A stretch of 64,000 nt of DNA, taken from NCBI RefSeq assembly GCF_008386505.1, contig NZ_VUNZ01000001.1, forward strand, positions 1,116,001 through 1,180,000, read 5' to 3'. Position 1 is the first letter of the stretch. Each line of letters starts with the position of its first letter. Source of the stretch: Chryseobacterium sediminis (GTDB lineage Bacteria > Bacteroidota > Bacteroidia > Flavobacteriales > Weeksellaceae). Below are positions 34,682-44,535 of the stretch, piece after piece. The notes below the pieces were generated by a model, which made no database searches, was not told where the DNA came from, and saw only the letters and a program-made list of their open reading frames with translations. The position numbers and the translations under genes are program-made.

Positions 34682-34795
34682 TGAACTCTCAAATTGTGAA
34701 GATTGTTATGTTAATATATTGCTTTATAAAAAAGTGGTCTGAATTCAAATGGCGGAATATTTCTACTCCGCTCATTTTAAAATGTAATTAAAAAT

Positions 34796-35683
34796 TTAAT
34801 TCTTGTAAAAACTATATCCTGTAGACTGTACTCCCCAGTTTTGCAAAAAAGCAAGGTCTGTAATGTTAGCACGGGAAGAGAGATTCTCAATTCCATATAA
34901 CAGTTCAACTTTGTATTCTGAATCAGGGTCAACATCAATACCTGATCCGTCACCTACGCTATAATTGGCATACAGGAAGTATCTGAAATTGGCATTGGTA
35001 GCACCTCCAGTAGCATAAAGATTTCCTGAACTGTCGTAAGCTGCTGCTGCACCAAAATATGGTGAAATCTGGGAAGTTTGCATTACCACTGTTACTGTAT
35101 TCTGTGGTGTCCAGACATCAGGATTGGTTCCTGTTTTTTTATAAAGTCTGGCATAAGCCCTGCTGTTAAAGAATACAGGAAGTTTAATTTGTCCTGTTCC
35201 TCCTTCAATAGCACGTTGAGAAAATGGGCCTAAATCATTATAATTCATTTCAAACCATAATCCCCATGATACTGTTCCTCTACGTATAGAACTTTGGGGG
35301 AATTTTAACGTAATTGAAGAGTTGGGCACTACCCAGCAATCACTAGCAGCTATTTGAGGTGAACCACCATTCTGTGTAACATTTTTTATAGATCCTAAAT
35401 CTACATTTTGAGCTAAATTCTGTCTGATATTACTATCTAAGTTGTAGATAATAAAATCATTAGGACTTACTGGCTTGAATATTCCTATATTTCCGTCTGC
35501 ATCAGCAACCACAGGAGTTCCTCCGGGAATTAGAGGCAAAGTCCTGGTACGCAACTCTCCATTGATATCTAATGTTTTTGTAGGAGACGTTGTATTGATT
35601 CCTACATTTCCGGTTTGTGCAGACACCGTAATGCATAGTCCAAGCATTACCGCTGCTAAGGATGTAATTTTTCTATTTTTCAT
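34796..35683 (-). CDS. Secreted protein with NTTSPTKTLDI motif
   Basis: This protein of about 295 residues has a signal peptide (ending ITVSAQ) followed by VGINTTSPTKTLDINGEL, the motif shared with the 27976 protein. The rest is beta-rich and not recognised. I chose the ATG at 35683 because the signal peptide starts there; a longer frame adds 30 residues without signal character. As at the first locus, the gene lies near an HTH A/B pair. No T9SS domain is visible. Confidence 0.75.
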   Translation of the reverse strand: MKNRKITSLAAVMLGLCITVSAQTGNVGINTTSPTKTLDINGELRTRTLPLIPGGTPVVADADGNIGIFKPVSPNDFIIYNLDSNIRQNLAQNVDLGSIKNVTQNGGSPQIAASDCWVVPNSSITLKFPQSSIRRGTVSWGLWFEMNYNDLGPFSQRAIEGGTGQIKLPVFFNSRAYARLYKKTGTNPDVWTPQNTVTVVMQTSQISPYFGAAAAYDSSGNLYATGGATNANFRYFLYANYSVGDGSGIDVDPDSEYKVELLYGIENLSSRANITDLAFLQNWGVQSTGYSFYKN

Positions 35684-35738
35684 AACCTTTGGGTTTAATT
35701 TTCTGACATTCATTTGTTTGATGTTCATTTTAATTTTA

Positions 35739-36262
35739 ACAGAGGAGAGATGAATCTCCTCTGTATAAATCACCCTGAAATTTCATTTAAAATACGTGGG
35801 AACATATTTAACATGTGTTGTTAAATCAGGTAATAAATTGTTGGGACAAAGATCAGATAACCTATAGGGATGGTAAAATAATTATTGTAAAAATAGATGG
35901 CTATTATTGTAATTTTAAATTTAAATGTTTGTAGTTTTAAATCGACATTGCTTACTTTTGCCGCCTGTTAATTTTAATAATAATAACTTATTATTTTTAT
36001 TAAAAACACACACGAAATTTCAACCCACAATCAATGTCCTGCAAAACCTATCTTTTTTTCTATTATTCTGTATACGAATATTTTATAGCCTGCCAACAGC
36101 TTCTATTTGGCACAATACAAAACAACGGGCTTCCACAGGATAATGTAGAATTCCAAGGAGGGATATTCATAATTTAACGGCTTACAGTAAAACATCATTT
36201 TATTCCAAAAGAAATGCAAGTGCTTTACAAAAAACACCGCTGTTATATCCGGCAGTACCATC
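35739..36262 (+). pseudogene. Decayed duplicate of the upstream region and 5' end of the 36549 kinase gene
   Basis: The stretch aligns with about 36273-36930: the leader (GTAATTTTAAATTTAA), the start (ATG at 36034, ATGTCCTGCAAAACCTAT against ATGTCCTGCAAAATCTAT), and later pieces (GGGCTTCCACAG; CACCGCT..TATATCC). The coding remnant has lost most of the gene and its frame. The 35774-36548 gap is explained by this duplicate plus the promoter region of the intact gene. Confidence 0.75.
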
Positions 36263-36548
36263 TGAATTTTAACAGAGAAAATACGAGCCTCTCCCCTGTC
36301 TAAGACACCTTAAAATTTCACTCAAAATACATTGAATAATATAATCAATTGAGAAATAAAGATCAGGCAACTAAACAAATGAGAAAATTATTACTGTAAA
36401 AATAAACAACCATGATTGTAATTTTAAATTTAATAGTTTGTAGTTTAAAAATTACACTAGAAGTTCATACAGACTGCTATTTTTTTATAACTTTATAATA
36501 ATCATCCACTATTTCTGTTAAAAATACAATCCTAATTTTCACTCCACA

Positions 36549-39542
36549 ATGATGTCCTGCAAAATCTATATCTTTCTTCTATTATTCTGTGTACAACTCT
36601 TTTATAGCCAGCAGGTAGCTTCTGTATGGTATGATACAGACAATGGGCTTCCACAGAATAGTGTAAAGGATATTACCAAAGATAAGTACGGGTTTATCTG
36701 GCTAAGTACAGAAAACGGACTTGTACGCTATGACGGATATAATTTTGTAACCTTTAGTCATCTTAATCTTAAGAATAACAGATTTACTTTCTTTTTTGGG
36801 AATGCAGAAAAAGATTCTATTTATAATTTAACAGCTTACTGTGAAAACACCGCTTTAATATCCAAGAGAAATGTAGGAGTTTTACAGAAACAGACCCACT
36901 GTATCCGGAAGGTATTGAGTGAAAGCAGGTCACATTTCATCTTTGTAAAAAATAGATTTTTAGAAAAGACCGAACATAGAAAGTATTTTATTTATTTTGA
37001 TAAAAACAACTACTATCACCTTGCTAATGAAGGCACTATACAATACAGACACAAAAACATTGACCCCATAAAAGGACTGGATCAAAATTATATAGTAGAT
37101 ACCTTCTGTTTTGGACAAAACATTTTCATCATTTCCAGGACGTTAAAAAAGATCATTAAAATATCCGCTGGAAAAGCAACTTATCTGGATGCTCCTGATG
37201 CATTTTTTCAAAGTAATACCAAAATATACTGGAGCCAGATCAACAATCAATCTTTTGTCATTCATGATCGTATATTATACAAAGTGACCTATTCCCACAA
37301 TGTCATCAGCTTAAAAAAGATTGCTGTTTATGATCTCAACAAAAATTCTCTATCCTCTATTTATCTCGATGAGATCAATAATAAGCTATACCTGGGAACC
37401 TTATCTGACGGCCTGAATGTGATCAAATTCAATAATTTTCATCTGGTCAACAAATCAGACAGATCTTATGATAATATTTTTTATTCCCAGATGCCTTTTG
37501 GACCGGATAAAGTAATTACCTCTTCAGGAGATGTTTATAACGAAAACGGCCTGATAAAACAATATCATTTCAATACCACCAACACCTATTTTTCATTGTA
37601 TGATAATAAAAAGAATATAATTGTTCAAAAAAATCAATCCCTGCTTCGTTACCTCAACAATACTGATTATTCAAAAAAAGAACAGGTCAGTTTCGGGAAG
37701 ACTGCATCTTATGTATGGAATATCAAAGGCAATTATGTAATAGCATTTCATCAACCCTCATTAAAAACTCAACTTGTTTTCTATAAGGATGCCAGTTTTA
37801 AGAATTCCTTTTTACAACTCTCCGTTTCCAATATTGTGACCTCAATACAGGAATATGATCAGAATAAGTGGATGGTAGGGACCAGAGATGCTTTATATTT
37901 CATAGAAGGGCCCTCTTTTATTCCTAAAAAAATATCTGCAAAACCTTTGAATGTAAGGGAAATTGTAAAAACTGATGATGGCAATTTTTGGATTATGACT
38001 CAGGGAAACGGCTTTTTTCTTTATAAAAACAAAGAATTAATAAAAATGCCTGAGGATAAGGAAGACTATCTCTTATTTTCACATACGGTCCTTGAAGATA
38101 AAAAAGGATTTTTCTGGATCAGTACCAATAACGGGCTATTCAAGGTGCTGAAAAACAATCTTCTGAATTATTCCAGAGATAAAAAATCTCCGGTCTACTA
38201 TTACCGATACAGTAAAGAAGACGGATTCAATACCAATGAATTCAACGGAGGATGTTCTCCCAGTGCTTCGGTTTTGCAGAACGGCAGCTTTGTGTTTCCT
38301 TCGATAAAGGGACTTGTATTTTTTGATCCCAAAAAGATAAGAAGTTATTACCCTCAAAATTTCTTTATGGAACGTGTTGTATTTTATGATTCTAAAAGCA
38401 GCATAAAAGAGAATACCATCAATCTGGAGAACAATTTTTATAAAGCTTTGATTTGGATAGATGTACCTTATTATGCCAACCGGGTAAACCTTATGATTGA
38501 AGCTAAACTAAAAGGTTCTAAAAATGAGAAATGGGAAAAAGTAAGCAGCGATGGGAAATACTACATCACCAATCTGGAGCCCGGAAAATACCAGCTTATC
38601 GTAAGAGTATTAACCTCTCCAAAAGGAAAATATATTTATAAAACACTGAATATTGATGTAAAATACCTATTCTATCAAACATTGCTTTTTAAATTTTCTA
38701 TCATTTTAATTCTATCGTTCATTTTATTAAAGCTGGTCAAGCTCCGAATAAAAAGACAGGAACTGAAAAAAAGAGAACTGGAAAAAATCATTGAGATAAG
38801 AACTCAGAAATTATTAAAAACAGTTTCAAAACTGGAATATACAAAGGAACAGCTCCGAAAAGAAAGTGTTCAGCAGAAAAAATTACTGGAAACAATAAGC
38901 CATGATATTATCACCCCTGTAAAATATCTGTCGATTGCCGCGAAGAAGTTATATGAAACAGATGAACATGACCATTACATACAAAAAAAGCACTTTGAAA
39001 GCTTTTACAAATCTTCTATAGAGTTCTACAATTTTGTAAAAACCCTGAAGGAGTATGCTGAAATTTATAATATTTCCGAAAAGAAGGAAACTTATAATAT
39101 TTATGAAGTTATTGAAACCAAAAAGACTCTTTTTCAAGGAGCTGCAAGAGAACAAAACACGCTTATCATTAATAATGTTAAAAACCCTACTTTTTCCCAA
39201 ATCAATCAGAATGTAGTAGCGGTTATTATTCATAATTTAATAGATAATGCGATAAAAAACACAACAAACGGGATCATAGAACTGTCCACGATTGAAGATG
39301 AAAATATCTTTTTTCTGGAAGTAAGAGACACGGGAAAAGGGATGAGCCAGAAACAGATGAAATATTATGAAAAGCTTCAGAATAATATTGAAAATGAAAA
39401 ACTCATTTTACAAAAATACAGTCTGGGGCTGCATCTTATTCTTCAGCTACTTATGATGATTAATGGTAAAATAGACTTTAAAAACAATACCCCCTATGGA
39501 ACAATAATATCGATTAAAATAAAAAAACAAAAATATGGATAG
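36549..39542 (+). CDS. Sensor histidine kinase with beta-propeller sensor domain
   Basis: This 997-residue membrane kinase has a signal peptide (LFYSQ), then a long periplasmic beta-propeller (WYDTDNGLPQNSVKDITKDKYGFIWLSTENGLVRYDG is the first blade pattern; residues about 21-610). A Y_Y_Y-like domain (610-705) and one membrane segment (about 713-735) follow. The phosphoacceptor His lies near residue 785 (ISHDIITP). The ATPase has the N box (HNLIDNAIKN), DTGKGM and SLGLHL. It resembles the hybrid two-component sensors of Bacteroidota but lacks fused receiver and AraC domains. The response regulator gene overlaps by 8 bases. Confidence 0.92.
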   Translation: MMSCKIYIFLLLFCVQLFYSQQVASVWYDTDNGLPQNSVKDITKDKYGFIWLSTENGLVRYDGYNFVTFSHLNLKNNRFTFFFGNAEKDSIYNLTAYCENTALISKRNVGVLQKQTHCIRKVLSESRSHFIFVKNRFLEKTEHRKYFIYFDKNNYYHLANEGTIQYRHKNIDPIKGLDQNYIVDTFCFGQNIFIISRTLKKIIKISAGKATYLDAPDAFFQSNTKIYWSQINNQSFVIHDRILYKVTYSHNVISLKKIAVYDLNKNSLSSIYLDEINNKLYLGTLSDGLNVIKFNNFHLVNKSDRSYDNIFYSQMPFGPDKVITSSGDVYNENGLIKQYHFNTTNTYFSLYDNKKNIIVQKNQSLLRYLNNTDYSKKEQVSFGKTASYVWNIKGNYVIAFHQPSLKTQLVFYKDASFKNSFLQLSVSNIVTSIQEYDQNKWMVGTRDALYFIEGPSFIPKKISAKPLNVREIVKTDDGNFWIMTQGNGFFLYKNKELIKMPEDKEDYLLFSHTVLEDKKGFFWISTNNGLFKVLKNNLLNYSRDKKSPVYYYRYSKEDGFNTNEFNGGCSPSASVLQNGSFVFPSIKGLVFFDPKKIRSYYPQNFFMERVVFYDSKSSIKENTINLENNFYKALIWIDVPYYANRVNLMIEAKLKGSKNEKWEKVSSDGKYYITNLEPGKYQLIVRVLTSPKGKYIYKTLNIDVKYLFYQTLLFKFSIILILSFILLKLVKLRIKRQELKKRELEKIIEIRTQKLLKTVSKLEYTKEQLRKESVQQKKLLETISHDIITPVKYLSIAAKKLYETDEHDHYIQKKHFESFYKSSIEFYNFVKTLKEYAEIYNISEKKETYNIYEVIETKKTLFQGAAREQNTLIINNVKNPTFSQINQNVVAVIIHNLIDNAIKNTTNGIIELSTIEDENIFFLEVRDTGKGMSQKQMKYYEKLQNNIENEKLILQKYSLGLHLILQLLMMINGKIDFKNNTPYGTIISIKIKKQKYG

Positions 39543-40173
39543 GAAAATTATTATCGCTGATGATCATTTTGTAGTGAGATTGGGAACCACTCTCATTTTG
39601 GAGTCGCACTACAAAGATGTAAAGATTTCTTACGCTGAATCTTATACAGATCTCACAGATAAACTACTCGTGGAAACATTCAACTTATTAATCCTGGATA
39701 TCAATATGCCGGAGAGTAAGTATCTGAGTATGATTGGCGAATTAAAAAAAATACAGCCTGACCTTAAAATTCTGGTATTTTCAGTGTATGACAATGATAT
39801 TGCGGTACAATATATCATTGAAGGGGCCGACGGATATATTAATAAATTATGTGATGAAAATAATATCCTGGAAGCAGTAGAAAACATCTTTGAAACAGGA
39901 ACTTATTATTCTCCGGATATTGTAAAAAAGCTGGTCTCATCAGTGAAAAAAGAGATCCCTATCAACCCACTTGAAGTTTTATCAGAAAGAGAAAAAGAAA
40001 TATTTGATCTATTGATAAAAGGATACGGTAATATTGAGATCTCGAATGAGCTGAACCTGCATCTTTCTACAGTAAGCACTTATAAAGCAAGAGTCTACAA
40101 AAAACTGAAAATTAAAAACACAGTAGATCTTGTACGGTTAGGAGATAAAAACCAGGCACACAAATACAAATAA
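39535..40173 (+). CDS. NarL/FixJ-family response regulator
   Basis: This 212-residue protein has a receiver domain (IIADDHFVVR, phospho-acceptor Asp55 in LLILDINMP, and Lys in GYINKLCDE). A C-terminal LuxR-type HTH follows (LSEREKEIFDLLIKGYGNIEIS, then LHLSTVSTYKARVYKKL). The gene starts inside the end of the kinase gene, so the two are translationally coupled and form a cognate pair. The target genes are unknown. Confidence 0.94.
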   Translation: MDRKIIIADDHFVVRLGTTLILESHYKDVKISYAESYTDLTDKLLVETFNLLILDINMPESKYLSMIGELKKIQPDLKILVFSVYDNDIAVQYIIEGADGYINKLCDENNILEAVENIFETGTYYSPDIVKKLVSSVKKEIPINPLEVLSEREKEIFDLLIKGYGNIEISNELNLHLSTVSTYKARVYKKLKIKNTVDLVRLGDKNQAHKYK

Positions 40174-40213
40174 TCACGAATATTTAATAAACACTAAGAT
40201 CTAATATTCAAAT

Positions 40214-40252
40214 AAAATCCCCAATATCAGACGATAAAGGGGATTTTTATTT
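40214..40252. terminator. Terminator between the response regulator and the ankyrin gene
   Basis: AAAATCCCC (40214-40222) pairs with GGGGATTTT (from 40239), followed by T residues. A-rich sequence on the other side allows use in both directions. Confidence 0.7.
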
Positions 40253-40274
40253 TTAATCAGCAAATAATAATGTA

Positions 40275-40796
40275 TTATTTAACCACTGATTCACCTTGAA
40301 GCAATTTCACAGCCTCTTCATTATTTTGCATCAGAGCATGCTGCAGCGCTGTGTTTCCTCTGCTATCTTTTATATTCTTATCAGCTCCATTGTCTATGAG
40401 TAGTTTCATGATTTCTGTTCTGCCCAAAACGACTGCATAAATCAAAGCTGTTGCATCATTATAATTTTTGGCATTCATATCTGCTTTAAAGGAAATAAGT
40501 AATGAAATCATTTCTTTGTATCCTTTAAAAGTGGCTCCCATTAATGCTGTATTCCCACTTTGATCCTGCAAATCAGGCTTAGCACCATTTTCAAGCAGCC
40601 ATCTGGCTGCTTTGTAGTGGTTATGGTATACGGCTAAGATTAAGGGAGTATAGCCTTCTGTATTTTTAGAATCAATATCTTTTTTAAATGTAGACATAGC
40701 TTCTACATTACCTGTCTTTGCATACGAAAAGATGTCTTGCGCGCTCATTCTGTTCATCGCAAAAAACAGAATGACGGCAGAAATAAAATATCTCAT
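40275..40796 (-). CDS. Ankyrin-repeat protein with signal peptide
   Basis: This 173-residue protein has a signal peptide (MNRMSAQ) and about four ankyrin repeats (GYTPLILAVYHNHYKAARWLLENGA; GNTALMGATFKGYKEMISLLISF; DATALIYAVVLGRTEIMKLLIDNGA; GNTALQHALMQNNEEAVKLLQ). It lies 5 bases after the exported catalase gene on the same strand. The catalase-ankyrin arrangement is known in other bacteria, where the ankyrin protein supports periplasmic catalase activity; that role is inferred here. Confidence 0.9.
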   Translation of the reverse strand: MRYFISAVILFFAMNRMSAQDIFSYAKTGNVEAMSTFKKDIDSKNTEGYTPLILAVYHNHYKAARWLLENGAKPDLQDQSGNTALMGATFKGYKEMISLLISFKADMNAKNYNDATALIYAVVLGRTEIMKLLIDNGADKNIKDSRGNTALQHALMQNNEEAVKLLQGESVVK

Positions 40797-40801
40797 TATT
40801 C

Positions 40802-42325
40802 TTATTTTGAAGATAATAAAGATTCCAGCTGCTGGCGGTCCATTTTAACATATTGCGCCAAACGTTTTCCATATTCTGAATCTGCCTGATAAAAATAAGA
40901 GATCATTTTAGCCACTACTTTTTTATTAGTAACACTGTTCAAAGCATCTCCAAGGTTTTTAATCAGATTATCCTGATCTTTTTTAGAGAAAGATCTGTAC
41001 AGTTCTCCCGCCTGTTTAAAATTATTTTCCTTATCAATTTTACCCTGTACAGACGATGTACCTGCAGGAAAAACAGTCTGGGAATACTTGAATTTTTTGT
41101 TATCAGTCACTTCCGGTTTCCCCGTTGAAGGCTGGTAATTGACTTCACCGCTTTGAGGTCTCACAGACATATAGCCGTTTTGATTATAAGTCATAACCTC
41201 ATTCTTTGATACATTGATTGGTAACTGCTGGAAATTACCTCCGATTCTGTGTCTCTGAGTATCAAAATAAGAAAATAGCCTTCCCTGCAGCAGTTTATCT
41301 TCTGACGGTTCAATTCCCGGTACAAGAGTTCCCGGAGAAAAAGCGGCCTGTTCTACCTGCTGGAAATAATTCGTTGGATTCTGATTAAGAGTCATTGTTC
41401 CTGCTTTCACTGATTTTGCAATAGATTCCGGCCATATTTTGGTCACATCTACCGGGTTAAAATCAAGCTTTTCAAAATCCTCTTTCTTCAGCATCTGTAC
41501 ATACAGATCCCATTTCGGAAAGTTTTTGTTCTGAATAGCATTGTACAAATCTCTCGTAGCATGTTCTATTTGTGTAGATTGGATTTTATCAGCTTCTTCC
41601 TGTGTAAGATTCTTTTCACCTTGTTGAGGAATCCATTTATACTTCACATACGCTACTTCTCCTTTTGCATTAACCCATTTGAAGGCATGTACCCCATTTC
41701 CCTGCATTTCTCTATAGTTAGCCGGAATTCCGTAATCTGAAAATAACCAGGTCAGCATATGTGTAGCTTCAGGAATATTAGCCATAAAATCAAAAACTCT
41801 GTTATTATCAGAAGCATTATTGGTAACCGGAGATGGTTTAAAAGCGTGAACCATATCAGGAAATTTCATGGCATCTCTGATGAAAAACACCGGCAAGTTG
41901 TTACCCACTAAATCATAGTTTCCCTGATCAGTATAAAATTTCACCGCAAATCCTCTTGGGTCTCTGAAGGTTTCTGGAGATCCCTGCTGATGTACTACAG
42001 TAGAAAATCTTACCAATACCGGTGTTTTTTTACCTGCTTTTGATAAAAAGTCTGCCATGGTAACATCTGAAAAATCTGCATCTGCAACAAATTCACCAAT
42101 AGCACCGGCTCCTCTCGCATGCACTACTCTCTCAGGAATCCTTTCTCTGTCAAAAGCGGCTAACTTCTCAATTAAATGAATATCTTCCAGTAAAACCGGT
42201 CCGTTATTCCCTACCGTTTTAGAATTTTGATTATCTCCTACAGGACTTCCCGTATTAGTTGTCAGTTGTTGAGAATACAGTGTAGATGTAATAAGAACCC
42301 CAGCTAAAAACACATTTTTTTTCAT
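40802..42325 (-). CDS. Exported haem catalase
   Basis: This 507-residue catalase converts H2O2 to water and O2. A signal peptide (LYSQ, about 19) implies a periplasmic location. The catalytic His is in VVHARGAGAIGEF, Asn in VGNNLPVFFIRDAMKFPD, and the haem-ligand Tyr in RLFSYFDTQRHRIG. The length fits small-subunit catalases plus a signal. The ankyrin gene follows in the same operon. A -7 box (TATATTTG on the minus strand, 42347-42354) lies 22 bases upstream of the start. Confidence 0.95.
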   Translation of the reverse strand: MKKNVFLAGVLITSTLYSQQLTTNTGSPVGDNQNSKTVGNNGPVLLEDIHLIEKLAAFDRERIPERVVHARGAGAIGEFVADADFSDVTMADFLSKAGKKTPVLVRFSTVVHQQGSPETFRDPRGFAVKFYTDQGNYDLVGNNLPVFFIRDAMKFPDMVHAFKPSPVTNNASDNNRVFDFMANIPEATHMLTWLFSDYGIPANYREMQGNGVHAFKWVNAKGEVAYVKYKWIPQQGEKNLTQEEADKIQSTQIEHATRDLYNAIQNKNFPKWDLYVQMLKKEDFEKLDFNPVDVTKIWPESIAKSVKAGTMTLNQNPTNYFQQVEQAAFSPGTLVPGIEPSEDKLLQGRLFSYFDTQRHRIGGNFQQLPINVSKNEVMTYNQNGYMSVRPQSGEVNYQPSTGKPEVTDNKKFKYSQTVFPAGTSSVQGKIDKENNFKQAGELYRSFSKKDQDNLIKNLGDALNSVTNKKVVAKMISYFYQADSEYGKRLAQYVKMDRQQLESLLSSK

Positions 42326-42346
42326 AATTTATTATTTATTGTGGGG

Positions 42347-42354
42347 CAAATATA
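42347..42354 (-). promoter_or_regulatory. -7 box of the catalase operon
   Basis: Read on the minus strand, TATATTTG matches the Bacteroidota -7 consensus; a TTG about 28 bases upstream is a loose -33 candidate. Confidence 0.6.
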
Positions 42355-42681
42355 GACCGTTGATCTTCTAAATCCTTCTCAATAAATTCAATTCAAAACA
42401 TTCACAAAATCTATTGTTAAATACAAATTTAATAGATAAAAACTACTTTATTATTTTAAAAAATAAGCCATATAAAATGATAATGAAATCTGATGTGTGA
42501 CAATTTAATTTGTTATTCCTGTAGTTTTATATCTACAATGAAAAATTGAAGGTTATAAATGTCGACCAGAGATGCTTATGGGTAGCAAATATTGAAGCTT
42601 TCTGTATAATTTTTTAAAAAAACAGAAAAAAATAATTCAAAATAATGGGACTTTGAATCTTTTTTCTATACATTTGCGGCT

Positions 42682-42748
42682 TGATTATCTCATTAATTTG
42701 AGTTTCATGGTTATTAGTTTTTATCCCCAGGAATTACTGGGGATTTTT
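42682..42748 (+). ncRNA. Putative short RNA with promoter and terminator
   Basis: TTTG (42652-42655) and the -7 box TACATTTG (42669-42676) are followed by about 40 bases. Then comes ATCCCCAG-GAATTA-CTGGGGAT with a T run (42723-42748). No start codon with a useful frame lies between. It sits alone in the 582-bp gap between the catalase and ferritin-like genes. The rest of that gap shows nothing else. The 5' end is estimated. Confidence 0.5.
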
Positions 42749-42907
42749 TATTTAAACCAATACCTGCAAAACTCTGCTGTTCCAGCACTTAAAGGCATTA
42801 TTAAAGTCTCCCTATAAACCTCATATACAACCTGATAGAACATATAAAAAATCCATTCCCGGAAAAATCCGGAAATGGACACCACTTTATCATCATCCAA
42901 ATCACAA

Positions 42908-43723
42908 CTAAACTATGAACAGGGAAGCAATAGTCTGTGCATCACTTCCACTTAATATTTCATCGTAAGCCGCAGAACCAGCTGCCGCTCCAAATAAAGT
43001 TCCTGTATTGTAACCTCCCTGATTTACATTGTCTTCTCCGGCATACACAGGATTGGTTGCGGATGGCATACTCCCTCCGTCAGCAAGCTCAATCCACCCT
43101 TTATTGGCTCTCATTCTTCGCACCTGTGAAGCATGTCTGGCTTCAACAGAGTGAATCTGTAATGCAGCCTGAAGCACAACTTTATTAGACATTACGTTTC
43201 CGGCCTGCCCTTTATAAGCTCTTACTCCGGTATCTTCAAAAGCCTGGGCGAGAATAAGAAACTGATTATAATCTGTAAAAGGCGAAAAGTTTCCGCTGGC
43301 TGTAAAATCAAAGGTTGGCTTATTTCCCGGTGTCGTCCCCAGAGAAGTCAATGTACTTTTCAGAAAGCTGACATGGGCTGATTCATGTTTTGAGATCTGC
43401 ATAAAAACAGTTCTGTCTCCTGTGGGAATTAATCCCGGTGTGGATAGTCCTATGCTGTAATATTCATTTTCAAGATATTCCAGAACCAATGCCAGTTGTA
43501 AGGCATCCGTCAGGGTACTTTTTAAAGCGAAACCTGTTAAATTCGTTTTTGCAGTTTCCGCTTTGGCAGAAGTAACCATTAAAGTTCCCAAACCAAGAGG
43601 TACAGCTGCTGCTGCGGTCTTTTTCCCGAATAATGACATATTCGTAATGGTTTCCAGTCTTGAAGCTTCCGTTGTGAAAAATTTATCATAAGAAAGCTTA
43701 TCCAGTAATTTAAGAATATTCAT
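42908..43723 (-). CDS. Ferritin-like domain protein 1
   Basis: This 271-residue protein has a ferritin-like four-helix bundle (about 75-215). Likely metal ligands lie in LEYLENEYYS, KHESAHVSFL, EDTGVRAYKG and HSVEARHASQVR. The N-terminal 55 residues include an AAAAVPLGLGTLMVTSAKA segment that could be an export signal. It pairs with the ferritin-like protein encoded 24 bases upstream. No ferroxidase activity can be claimed from sequence alone. Confidence 0.85.
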   Translation of the reverse strand: MNILKLLDKLSYDKFFTTEASRLETITNMSLFGKKTAAAAVPLGLGTLMVTSAKAETAKTNLTGFALKSTLTDALQLALVLEYLENEYYSIGLSTPGLIPTGDRTVFMQISKHESAHVSFLKSTLTSLGTTPGNKPTFDFTASGNFSPFTDYNQFLILAQAFEDTGVRAYKGQAGNVMSNKVVLQAALQIHSVEARHASQVRRMRANKGWIELADGGSMPSATNPVYAGEDNVNQGGYNTGTLFGAAAGSAAYDEILSGSDAQTIASLFIV

Positions 43724-43747
43724 AATGTAATTTTTAAAGGTGAATGA

Positions 43748-44458
43748 TTAGTTAATGCCTCTTTCTTTCCAGGTAAAAGGAGTTTTGATAAACGCTCCTG
43801 CAGCCATTACGATATCTTTTGGCTCTTTTGCAAGATCAAGTCCGTTCGCATCTATCACATCATCTCCCGAAAAATCAGCAGATCCCGGATTAATAAGATT
43901 TCTGATGGCAGAAGCATGTCTCGCTTCCACCGAAACTATTTTACCGGCAATCACCAGATAAGCAGGATTAGAAATATATTTCCCTGCCCCATTATAAGCC
44001 GCTACTCCAGTATCTTCTAAAGCTTTTGCTGTGGCTAATACGGAATTACGATCATTAAAATTCACATTTGGATACTGGAATTCCAGTTTAGGAAGCACAT
44101 GGTCTGTTGCTCCGCTGATGGCTGCTTTAAAGAAATCCCGGTGAATTACTTCATGATGATAGAGATCTGTAAAAACTTCTTTCTCAATACTCGAAATTCC
44201 CGCATAAAAATTATTCACCACTTTCGTATAAAAATCTGCTTCCAGCTGTTCGAGTGCATAAGCATAATTTAATACACCCACATCCCCTGTTCCCAGATCA
44301 TATTTGGATTCATCTATGATCTGAAAATCATCGTTGTCATCACATCCTATGAAGGTAAGACCTGCGATGGCTAATCCTACTCCACTTAATTTTAAAAAGT
44401 TTCTTCTGCTTGTATCAAGGGTAGCTCCCTGATTAGAAACCTGAATTGTTTTTTTCAT
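43748..44458 (-). CDS. Ferritin-like domain protein 2 with twin-arginine signal
   Basis: This 236-residue protein has the N terminus TSRRNFLKLSGVGLAIAGLTFIGCD, a Tat-type signal followed by a lipobox-like Cys. It is therefore predicted to be exported folded and perhaps lipid-anchored. The ferritin-like helices carry LEQLEADFYTKV, HHEVIHRDFF, EDTGVAAYNG and SVEARHASAIR, parallel to those of its neighbour. The Tat route fits cofactor loading before export. Confidence 0.88.
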   Translation of the reverse strand: MKKTIQVSNQGATLDTSRRNFLKLSGVGLAIAGLTFIGCDDNDDFQIIDESKYDLGTGDVGVLNYAYALEQLEADFYTKVVNNFYAGISSIEKEVFTDLYHHEVIHRDFFKAAISGATDHVLPKLEFQYPNVNFNDRNSVLATAKALEDTGVAAYNGAGKYISNPAYLVIAGKIVSVEARHASAIRNLINPGSADFSGDDVIDANGLDLAKEPKDIVMAAGAFIKTPFTWKERGIN

Positions 44459-44535
44459 ACTATTAATTTTTTTAGTGTTAGGATAAAGAAGAAAAACAGC
44501 ATACTGAAATATGCTGTCTGAAATCTTATAAATTG

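Noticed and set aside
35925..36143. An open frame of 72 codons as a gene
   Set aside because: It runs through the decayed duplicate of the kinase 5' region in another frame, and its residues show no protein-like pattern.
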